From: Polysphondylium violaceum
Taxonomy: Eukaryota; Evosea; Eumycetozoa; Dictyosteliales; Dictyosteliaceae
DNA: 64,000 bases
Assembly (NCBI GenBank): GCA_000277445.1
Contig: AJWJ01000013.1
Span: 1-64,000, forward strand
Reading direction: 5' to 3'
Shown here: piece by piece, positions 11,707 through 20,207 of the stretch
Position numbering within the stretch: the stretch's first letter is position 1
Layout: each line of letters opens with the position of its first letter
The notes under the pieces: generated by a model
Database searches by the model: none
What the model was told of the DNA's origin: nothing
The model's input: only the letters and a program-made list of their open reading frames with translations
Made by a program: the position numbers and the translations under genes

Positions 11707-11776
11707 GCGCATGCTGGGAATCGAACCCAGTTCGCATCCGTGGCAGGGATGCATCATACCACTAGACCACATGCGC
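11707..11776 (-). tRNA. tRNA-Gly (anticodon GCC)
   Basis: Read on the minus strand this folds as a standard cloverleaf. A 7-bp acceptor stem pairs GCGCATG with CATGCGC. The A box is TGGTCTAGTGG, the anticodon loop CTGCCAC carries GCC, and the B box is GGTTCGATTCC. A run of six T residues follows the 3' end as the RNA polymerase III terminator. No intron is present. An identical copy lies on the plus strand at 38779-38848. Confidence 0.97.
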
Positions 11777-12001
11777 TATTGATGAAAAATAAAATAAATT
11801 ACATTACTATATATTTAATTAATAAAATATTATCATTAAACCAATCTAAACGAGTTTTATATAAAATATAAACAGTATGCAACGTTAAAAGGTTTCAGAT
11901 ATAATTTTGAGTGAAGGAATGTAAAAAAACATAAATTCATATTCAAAATATTTGTAGAGTCATTTATATTATTCCACGCACTATTACATACACACACCTA
12001 A

Positions 12002-13369
12002 ATGAATAGAAAACAAAACAAGAGTCAAAATCAGTCGTTGTATGACGATGAAGACGGACCAGTGCACGTTCTGCAGACTAATGATGGAGATGGTACTAAT
12101 AAATATAAATGGGAAAACAGATTTGAGCGACCATGGGATATGATTGAAGAGGACGAGGATGGTGGTCTCAGACCCTCGATCGACGAGGAGCGTAACAATA
12201 GAAACAGAAGACTCAGAAAAGGCGAGAATAAACGTGTGCGAAGAGGCATGCAAAGACATTTGTGTCTTGTGTTGGATCTGTCAAAAACACTCGCCAATCA
12301 AGACCTCAAACCCTCGAGATACTTTGTCATGTTGCAAAGCTGTGAATTGTTTATCAAAGAGTACTTTGACCAGAACCCCATCTCACAGATATCACTCATC
12401 ATCACAAAGAACTCCAAGGCAGAAAAGATTACAGAGTTGAGCGGTAATCCCTCCAGGCACATACAAGCAATGAAAGATGCCATAGCAATGGAAGGTGAAC
12501 CCTCGATTCAAAATGCACTCGACGTTGCCATTTCAAATCTATCCTTTGTTCCTAAATACGGCTCAAGAGAGATTCTTTTCCTCTTTTCATCGCTCACCTC
12601 TTGTGATCCAAGAGATTTGGCAGCAACCATTAAAACACTCAAAGCTGAAAACATCAGAGTATCCTTTATCCATTTAGCTGCTGAATTATATATTTGTAAA
12701 TATATATCAGAACAAACCAATGGTTAGTATTATTGTGTCACAACATCAAAGTAGTAGCAATCACCATCATCATATTAATAATAATTATATTATTTAGGTA
12801 CATCAAAAGTTATATTAAATGAAGAACATTTACAAGAATCATTGTTGGAGAATTGTCAACCACCACCTACCATCGGCAAGGTGGAGGCATCGCTAGTCGA
12901 GATGGGATTCCCTCAAAAGCAGACTTTACCATTCCCCTCACCTTGTATTTGTCACGAAAAGATGAGATTCAGTGGATACAGTTGTCCAAAATGTTCGAGT
13001 AAATCATGTGAACTACCAACAGAGTGTCAGATTTGCAATCTATCACTCGTGTCTTCGCCTCATTTGGCTAGATCCTATCATCATTTATTCCCAATTCCCA
13101 TGTTTCAAGAGATCAATTGGAGAACCCTTAGCGGTGATTTCTCTTGCTATGGTTGTTTGATCCCACCCACGAGTTCATCACTCTACTTTCAATGCCCAAG
13201 ATGTACACAATCCTTTTGTTTAGATTGTGATCTCGTCATTCACGAATCCCTCCACAACTGTCCTGGTTGCGAAAATAATTTAGACAATCCACCTGCCGTT
13301 GTTGATAATAGTGCAGGTGATACAACTACGACTACAAACACTACAAATCCTATTGAAATAAATACATAG
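12002..13369 (+). CDS. GTF2H2: TFIIH core subunit p44 (GTF2H2/Ssl1)
   Basis: Exons 12002-12722 and 12798-13369 are joined across a 75-nt intron in phase 1, giving 430 residues (human p44 has 395). The N-terminal acidic part leads into a vWFA-like domain beginning near residue 85 (R-H-L-C-L-V-L-D-L-S) with the conserved R-E-I-L-F-L-F-S-S segment. The C-terminus carries a series of Cys pairs, including C-I-C-H, C-P-K-C, C-Q-I-C and C-L-D-C-D, forming the zinc finger and RING-like C4 domain. The protein stimulates the XPD helicase within TFIIH in transcription and nucleotide excision repair. It converges on TAF9 with only 80 nt between the stop codons. Confidence 0.95.
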
Positions 13370-13449
13370 TTAATCTATTGTTGTTATAATATCAAAATAC
13401 AATTAAATATTTATTTGTTCTCATCATTGCCTGTCACCAATCATCGTTA

Positions 13450-14543
13450 TTAATTGTTGTCTGAAGATTCTTCTTCAGATTCTTCAGAATCAATTGCAGA
13501 GGATTCATTTTCATTTTCGTTTTCTTCTTCCTCGCCTCCCTCTTCTTCGTCATCGTCATCTTCATCGTCATCTTCACCATCGACTTGCATTTTATCTTTG
13601 GATTCATCGGTGACCAATGAGTTTTCAATCTCGTTCTCTAAATCTGATATTCCATTCATTTCTGTATCTTCTGTTTTGGTTGTTGTTGGTGGAATCGTTG
13701 TTGTGGTGGTTGTAGTCGTTGTAGTTGTTGGTGGAGTACCAATTGAATCAACAGTAACTGGTATTGAAAGTGTAGGTGGTGATGGTGTGGTTGTTGATGG
13801 CGCAGCCAATGTAGGGGGTGCAGATAAAATAGGTGGTGCAGCCAATGTAGGTGGTGCGGTAGTTGATGTTGCACCAGCAGGTTTCTTGGAAACTGGTAGT
13901 CCTAAAACAGGTGGACCTACTGTATTTGATTTAGGCAATGAAAGTGAGGGTGGCTTGGCTATGGTGGAGGGAATGGATAAACTTGGTGGTTTCGCTGTAG
14001 TTGTTGGAATGGATAAACTTGGTGGTGACACGGTGGTTGGTACACTATAACTACTGCCACTACCATGCTTTGCTCCAAATTGTTCAGGTGTTAAATGTTT
14101 GCCAAGATTAGATCCAAGTTTAATTGGTATTTGTTTATCTGATTGTTTTTTATTATATTGTCCTCTACTTTGGTTACCTGATAATGGTGCATTTGCTTGA
14201 TGTACCTATAATCAATATTAGTATTAGTATCTATACACACTAAGTGTATGTATGCATATATATTTACAGGTTTAGGAGGATTAACTTGATAATTTGGATT
14301 TGTTAAACAATATTCATCGGGAGGTAAAAATACACCAAATCTATTTGGTATTTGAGGTAAAGGTGTTTTGTTTTTCTCATCAGCAATGCCTAATAATAAT
14401 TCTCTGGGTGGTGGTGTTGTTATATTATAATTTACTCTGGATTGAATTGATAATCTTACATCAGATACATCGATATCTGATTTACCTGAATGTTCACTAT
14501 AAACTATTGAATCTTGTAAAACTTCAAATACATATTCTATTTG

Positions 14544-14601
<58 letters not shown>

Positions 14602-15312
14602 AATATTAATACCAATACAACATCTATAAACCTATATACCAATGAATTGGTACTAGTCATAATGTAATCTCATGTAATGTCTACTATTATACATACTATA
14701 CATAAATTCTAAAAGTTGATTCACTACTCTAGGATCATGCTTTTGTACACCCATTGTCTTTAAAATTGATTTAATAACACGGGAATCTCTTGGTTCATCT
14801 AAATTTGTTGTTGTTGTATCGATGTTTGTATAATTTGTGTCCAACATTCCTTGTTCAATCTTTCCATTGACTGAATTTTCAATTGAACCTGTTAATGATG
14901 ACTTTGTCATTGAGGATATCTTTCTATTTGTTTCACTCTCAACATTACTATTACTATTATTATTGTTATTATTATTTATATCATTTTCAACGCTATCGTC
15001 ATCGCTACCATTGCTTTTACTATTACTATTTCCATTACTCTTTGTTTTTGCATCATCTGTATCTGTCATTGTGATGTCTTTATCTTTACTATTTACATTT
15101 AGAGTATTTGTTTCTGTGTTTGATGATGTGGTTGTGGTTGTGTCTTTTGTTAAACTACTATTACTATTATCTTGCATTTCTATATCCTCATTATTACTAT
15201 TTGTTGCTGTTGTTGTCATTGGTTCTGTACTACCAGTATTAACATCTATCGATGACGATGTCGATGTCGATGTAGATGATGAATTGTTTTGATCATTATC
15301 TGAATTACTCAT
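13450..15312 (-). CDS. TAF9: TFIID subunit TAF9
   Basis: Three exons, 15312-14697, 14536-14268 and 14205-13450, give 546 residues. The first 170 residues are a Ser/Thr/Asn/Asp-rich leader. The histone fold starts at S-R-V-I-K-S-I-L-K-T-M-G-V and continues across intron 1; the splice creates E-F-M-Y-K-Y-V-F-E-V-L-Q. The TAF9 signature D-V-R-L-S-I-Q and the T-P-P-P-R-E-L-L-L and P-P-D-E-Y-C-L-T-N-P-N-Y segments follow. TAF9 pairs with TAF6 in TFIID and SAGA. The C-terminal third is a long Pro/Thr/Ser region with repeated P-P-S-L-S-I-P units and an acidic tail, well beyond animal TAF9. Intron 1 (160 nt) contains an 18-unit triplet repeat. Confidence 0.93.
14547..14600. repeat. Triplet repeat (GAT)18 inside TAF9 intron 1
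   Basis: Eighteen perfect GAT units (ATC on the coding strand) occupy a third of the first TAF9 intron. They end about 10 nt before the 3' splice site. The tract is where a pyrimidine tract or branch region would normally lie. Confidence 0.9.
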
Positions 15313-15499
15313 ATCTATCTCCTACACTATAAAGATCTAAATGATATGAAATGATCATCAAAAATTTTGAAAAAAAAAAAATGAATGATTTTTTGAAAAA
15401 AATTAACGACTTTTTCAAAGTGTGCGCGCGCAGAAAAGTGGGCGATGCAGAGATTTACATAGTGATCTGATGAGAGTGGTGCGAATAGACACGCACTGG

Positions 15500-16922
15500 T
15501 TATTTATTAGGGAGTATTGTGCTGACAGAGATGGGGTCGGTGCAATAGGGGCATTTGCCATAGACAATGTTGAACGAGTAGTGCGGATTGGGCAGTGCTT
15601 TGAGCCACTCGTAGAGACACGACTGGTGAAATTGTTTTTGGCAGCGGTGGTTTTTGCACACCACGTTGGGAATCGAGTGGGTATTGGTTTCGGGCGAATA
15701 GAGTCTGTGGGAGTAACACACACCACACTCAACAGAGAACTCTTCGAGGCGGGTGTTTTCTTTGAGTGGGAACTTGATGTTCATCAGGTACTCGAGATTC
15801 TCAAGGAGGCCTTTGGAAAAGGACCATTCCTTGAATCGCTGATTGAGGAGCTTTCTGAGCGGGTCAATGGCTTGCTCAGGGCCGAGAAACTGGCAGTTCA
15901 CAGGAAACGTTTTGGGCGACTTGGGGTTGATTTCAATCAGCAGTGAGCAACTGTCCTTGAGTGCGATTCTTCGGGTGACGTCGGAACGTTTGGGATTCTC
16001 TGGCTCCAACACCCATGTCTTGGCATCTATTTCCTCGACAATGTCAAAGAATTCTTGGTATTCTTTGATCTTTGCTTCTAGTTTCTCGATTGTACTAATG
16101 ATGGTAATCATCTTTTTACTGCCACCAGCAACGACAATACCGTTATTTCCTGTGCTTGTCGTATTGGATGTCGTTGATTTTGATTCCTTTTGTGAATTAC
16201 TTGTGTGCGTTGATTTTGGTAATAAACATTTAACGTTGGGTTCAATATCTGGATATTTCTCATTGATACTAAACTCTGCTATAAATTCTCTTTTCTTTTC
16301 ATCCCTGATTATAGTTAAAATTATTTACACATACATATGTTAGTAGCTACACACTACAGGCTCTAATACATGTACAGATAGCTTACAATAAGAGTATACT
16401 AAACTTTGATACATTTCTATCGATTTTCAGAATCCTATTCCATCCGATAATTTCGAGCTCCGATATCACAGTATTGAATACATTGAATGGCAACAAAAAA
16501 GATTCTGTATTACTATTTGTTAATGTTGCTGTTTGTTGCTGCTTTTGATTTGTTATTAATCTTTCTATAATATCTTGAAGTTCAAATAAGAATTGATTGA
16601 TATTTTTACATTGCACAAGTCTCTATCATTCATTTAATTCATTTAATTCATTAATACAAGATCATAACACTCACACAATAGTATGCACACATACATTTTC
16701 AAGAGTTTTTTCAAACGGAGATAACAACTGTTTAAACTCTCGATCACAATCAAACCTTATCGTGTCTAAAGAGATCTTGTTATTATTATTGTTATGAGAT
16801 AACGACGTCGATGGTAATGATATATCTACATAGTATTCTTTTCCCAACACATCAATTAAACCTCGATAATGATTCGATTGAACAGCAATTAACAAAGGAA
16901 AGGGATTAGAAATAGTATTCAT
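15500..16922 (-). CDS. FANCL: FANCL, Fanconi anaemia E3 ubiquitin ligase
   Basis: Exons 16922-16695, 16622-16387 and 16304-15500 give 422 residues (human 375). The middle carries the double-RWD region, with the diagnostic D-A-K-T-W-V-L-E-P-E-N-P-K-R-S and T-R-R-I-A-L. The C-terminus is the atypical RING: C-G-V-C-Y, C-K-N-H-R-C, F-H-Q-S-C-L-Y-E-W-L, then C-P-Y-C. All zinc ligands appear present. In animals FANCL monoubiquitinates FANCD2/FANCI with UBE2T during interstrand crosslink repair in the nucleus. Intron 2 uses GTAAGC, which is the junction that keeps the frame. It lies 187 nt upstream of TAF9 on the same strand. Confidence 0.95.
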
Positions 16923-17569
16923 AAATCTAAAGACTCACTGTTTGGTGTGCGTGGGTTGTGGTGGTGTGTGAAACGGAAGAAGAAGAAAATTTATAAAATT
17001 ATTTTTACAAAATTATTTACTATTCAACACCCCTACATTACCCTATATCCCCTATCACCTATATTGGTTTTTTTTTTGATATAAATTTACCACCCCCTCA
17101 GATTACACCTGGTGAATCCATTTCGAAATTGAAAAACCAAAAATAACAAAAGGGGGTAATTTTTGAAATTGAATAAATTTTTTTTTTTTGAATTTTTTTA
17201 AAAAACGTTTCGATTCTCCGTCATCATTTGCAAACACTACCACACATGAATTCCTTGCTTCTTTTCACACCCGCTCAATTTATAAAACAAGCAGAAAAGG
17301 ACATATAGAGAGAGATAACAATCTACACAAAAAATATAAAATCAACTCTTTATCTATACACTACACATTTTTATTATAATAATATTATTTTAGAACATAA
17401 TATATATTTATAATTTAATTAATTAGTTTTATACAGATATATTATTTTTTTTTTTTTTCGGCTCTATTTTTGAAATATATATATATATATATAAATAGTG
17501 TTTTTTAAAATTTCTTTTTTTGTATCTTTAAAAATATAGTCTAGAGCAATCACACACTTTCTATATATA
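16923..17569. promoter_or_regulatory. Divergent spacer between FANCL and the cytochrome b5-like gene
   Basis: A/T-rich spacer with T-runs and a short (TA)n tract near 17477-17494. A 63-codon frame at 17188-17379 has no coding character. The orientation suggests two promoters, and no defined site was seen. Confidence 0.45.
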
Positions 17570-18033
17570 ATGACAGAACAAATACCTGTAAATGTCTCAT
17601 ATACGAAATCAAGTAAACTTGGCACCATCGGATCAATAGAGTGTTCACCGATTGTCAGTAGCGGAACACTACCAAACTATATCGATGAAGCCATCTCGAA
17701 TAAGGATATATACTATACATACGACCAAATCAAGGTGCACAACAAAAAGACAGACTTTTGGACTATTTTCGATGACAAGGTCTATGATCTCACTGCTTTC
17801 CTAGACAAACATCCTGGCGGTGATATTATAATGGTATGTATTTTTATGAAAATTCATTCCTTTGCCACATACATATCGTGTTCTCTGAAAAAATTTTAAT
17901 TTTTTAATTTTTTACGTATTTTACATAGGAATGTGCGGGCAAAGACTCTACTTCTTTATTTTTAGATATTGGCCATAGTTTTGATGCCGTTAGACTACTA
18001 GATGAATATTATATCGGTAAGCTATCAAAGTAA
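17570..18033 (+). CDS. Cytochrome b5-like heme-binding domain protein
   Basis: Exons 17570-17833 and 17929-18033 (95-nt intron, GTATGT...ATAG) give 122 residues. After a 45-residue leader the b5 fold begins with the Y-T-Y-D-Q-I-K-V-H strand. The first heme ligand lies in F-L-D-K-H-P-G-G-D, and the second is the His of D-I-G-H-S-F-D-A. The motif order and spacing match the family. No membrane anchor is present at either end, so it is probably a soluble electron carrier. The nearest functional class cannot be decided from sequence alone. Confidence 0.88.
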
Positions 18034-18075
18034 CACATGATGGCTTTCGTTTTATATAGATAATAAAAAATTGTA

Positions 18076-18117
18076 CATAGATAGATTCAAATAAATAAAT
18101 ATTTTATTTAATAATTA
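18076..18117 (+). repeat. Direct repeat, left copy
   Basis: This segment in the 3' flank of the cytochrome b5-like gene is closely matched by 18620-18665. Both share the core CAAATAAATAAAT plus TTTTATTTAATAATT. Similarity extends upstream more weakly. Confidence 0.6.
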
Positions 18118-18339
18118 ATTTCTTTTTCCCATTGACGTCAACATAAGTTTATTCCTAAGAAAGCCATATATTTAACTCGTTCTCGACTTGATTTCAAGAA
18201 TTATTCATTGATTTGTTACACTTCGATATCAATTTTTAAGATGTTAAAACTATAAATTGAAATTAAATAAAAAAAACTTGATTGTTTTAAGCAATCCAAC
18301 TTGATAATATTACTATGAATGAATTAATTATATTTCTTT

Positions 18340-18559
18340 AACAATTGGTTTTTTAGAGTCTATTATTTCCTATTTAATTTATCACCTAAAGATGATGTTG
18401 AGTTAACTAAATATACCTAAAATTCAAATTTTAAAGAAAAAGGCATTAAGTCATTGAGCAAAGATAAAAGCTCAAAATTTCAAAGAGAGTATGGATAGGA
18501 GGAAGGAACTATTTGATAAAGATGATCCAAACTTTGTCCTCGAGTATTATTCCACTTAA
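18340..18559 (+). pseudogene. Decayed coding remnant
   Basis: Coding-like stretches lie in different frames: V-Y-Y-F-L-F-N-L-S-P-K-D-D-V-E in one, and later R-R-K-E-L-F-D-K-D-D-P-N-F-V-L-E-Y-Y-S-T followed by TAA in another. A stop interrupts the first frame near 18418. No intact gene can be formed. The last stretch faintly recalls the end of the preceding cytochrome b5-like protein (both end near an E-Y-Y), and flanking repeats match that gene's 3' region, so this may be a worn tandem duplicate. It could instead be a fragment of an unrelated gene. Confidence 0.4.
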
Positions 18560-18619
18560 TCATAGATCACAGGATGTTGCTTTTTTTCATACAAGAAATA
18601 ATATAATAAAAAAAAAAAA

Positions 18620-18665
18620 CTATGCAGATAGGATCAAATAAATAAATAAAAATTTTATTTAATAA
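18620..18665 (+). repeat. Direct repeat, right copy
   Basis: Partner of the repeat at 18076-18117, with a few small indels. Together the two copies bracket about 500 nt containing the decayed coding remnant. Confidence 0.6.
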
Positions 18666-18772
18666 TTGATAGAAAAAAAAGAAAAGAAAAAAAAAAAAAA
18701 AGGATTAAAAAAAAAAAAAAAAGCTATCTGTATATATATGTATATATATTTTATATAAAATAGAGATTTTTT

Positions 18773-19420
18773 TTAGGACCAATAACTATATTCACTTTCT
18801 TTCATTTGTTTTGAAATATAATCATCGTTGTATCTTGAAAAACATTGATATTGTTCAATCAATTTATCTTTGACAATTTGTTCATATTCTCTTTTTAATT
18901 TTTCTTCATTTTCCTTTAAAGCCTTTTTAACAATTTCTTGGACTTGTTCCAATGTAAATAGTTGTTGTTGTTGAATTTGTTGTTGAATTTGTAAAAGTTG
19001 TTGTTGTTTTAATTCCAATTGTTTTTGTTCTTCAATTTGTTTTTGTTTTTGTTCTTCAATTTGTTTTTTCTCTTGTTCAATTTGTTTTTGTTGTTGTTCT
19101 ATGATTATAATGGACGATGATTTTTGTTGTTGTGGTGAAGGTGGTGATGGTCTCTTTATGGACTCTGTGTTTTTGATCTTATCTAAAATATCATCGATTG
19201 GGGAATTTACATTATTAAAAAATTGGCTATATTGTTGATGTGTGGATGAGGTGATGTTGTTGTTTTGTGTTTGTTGTTGTTGATGTTTGTGTCTTTTGTG
19301 TTGATCTGAAACCAATTTAATGGTTGGACATTGTTGTATATTAGAGTTGATTGTGAGTGGTGTTGGCGTGGTGACAACATTGTCGGAAAAAGAATCATAA
19401 GATCGTTTTAATTTCAACAT
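18773..19420 (-). CDS. Akirin homologue, nuclear transcription cofactor
   Basis: This single exon encodes 215 residues. The N-terminus L-K-L-K-R-S-Y-D corresponds to the akirin start (L-K-R-T-L-D), including the basic nuclear localisation segment and a later K-R-H-K-H. The last 60 residues match the akirin signature: L-F-T-L-E-Q-V, K-E-N-E-E-K-L-K-R-E-Y-E, L-I-E-Q-Y-Q-C-F, ending S-Y-W-S (animal akirins end S-Y-V-S). The middle is a Gln/Glu/Lys-rich coiled coil that is much expanded compared with animals. Akirins bridge transcription factors to SWI/SNF remodelers and help nuclear import of proteasomes in animals; a role here is inferred from homology. It is divergent from the PAXBP1-like gene. 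Confidence 0.85.
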   Translation of the reverse strand: MLKLKRSYDSFSDNVVTTPTPLTINSNIQQCPTIKLVSDQHKRHKHQQQQTQNNNITSSTHQQYSQFFNNVNSPIDDILDKIKNTESIKRPSPPSPQQQKSSSIIIIEQQQKQIEQEKKQIEEQKQKQIEEQKQLELKQQQLLQIQQQIQQQQLFTLEQVQEIVKKALKENEEKLKREYEQIVKDKLIEQYQCFSRYNDDYISKQMKESEYSYWS

Positions 19421-20207
19421 TTTTGTTTTATATAATATATGTATATGTATGTATTGATACTAGTAGGTAATATAAAGATGTAATGATAACTAGGGTGTGT
19501 GAAAAATAAGTAATTATTTGAAACTACTTTATCTATGTTGTTAATACAACAGTTTTGTTTTTTTTTTTTTACTTGAAAAAAAATAAATCTAGTAGTAAAA
19601 AAGATTAAAATTAGTCTATTGATATATAGTGTATGATTAAATGTTGTAAAGATGTAAATTTATGATTTAATAAGTGTAAATCATACACACACACAAAACT
19701 ACAAACACATATACAACTCTACAACTATTATAATAACAACACATATAATAAATACCTATAAAATATTTACTATAAAAATAAGAGATAAATTAACAAGAAT
19801 ATATAATTTATTCTTTATATTTGAATTCACAAAATAATAATAATAAAAAAGGAACGAAAAAAAATATATATATAAAAAAAAAAAAAATGAAAAAAAATGA
19901 AAAAAAAAAAAAAATTCAAAAAAAATTCAAAAAAATATTAAATAAAATGGGATGGGGTGGGGGTAAGTTTTTTTTGCAGTGCAACCCCTCCCTTACTTGT
20001 TTTTCTGATGGTACTTGTTTGGAAGTTTCGACAATTATTGATTCTAAACAGATTTTTTTAAAATAGGGTGTTGGGTATAAAATAATTAAAATAACTGCGA
20101 CCATATTTAACAACACAACCACCGCCGTCACACCCCCTCCATTATTACACTGCCGCCAACTCACACACACAGACACTCACACAACCACACACCTACCCAA
20201 TCAATCA
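19421..20207. promoter_or_regulatory. Divergent spacer between akirin and the PAXBP1-like gene
   Basis: A/T-rich with runs of A and T, then a C-rich, CACACA-rich segment from about 20100 just before the PAXBP1-like start. An 81-codon frame at 19821-20066 is mostly Lys from poly-A and is not considered coding. Confidence 0.5.

Noticed and set aside
13454-14050. 198-codon plus-strand frame rich in Ser and Val
   Set aside because: It is the antisense of the TAF9 C-terminal repeats.
15422-15946. 174-codon plus-strand frame
   Set aside because: Antisense of the FANCL RING exon; the FANCL frame has clear family motifs.
19821-20066. Lys-rich open frame
   Set aside because: Arises from poly-A runs and is not coding-like.
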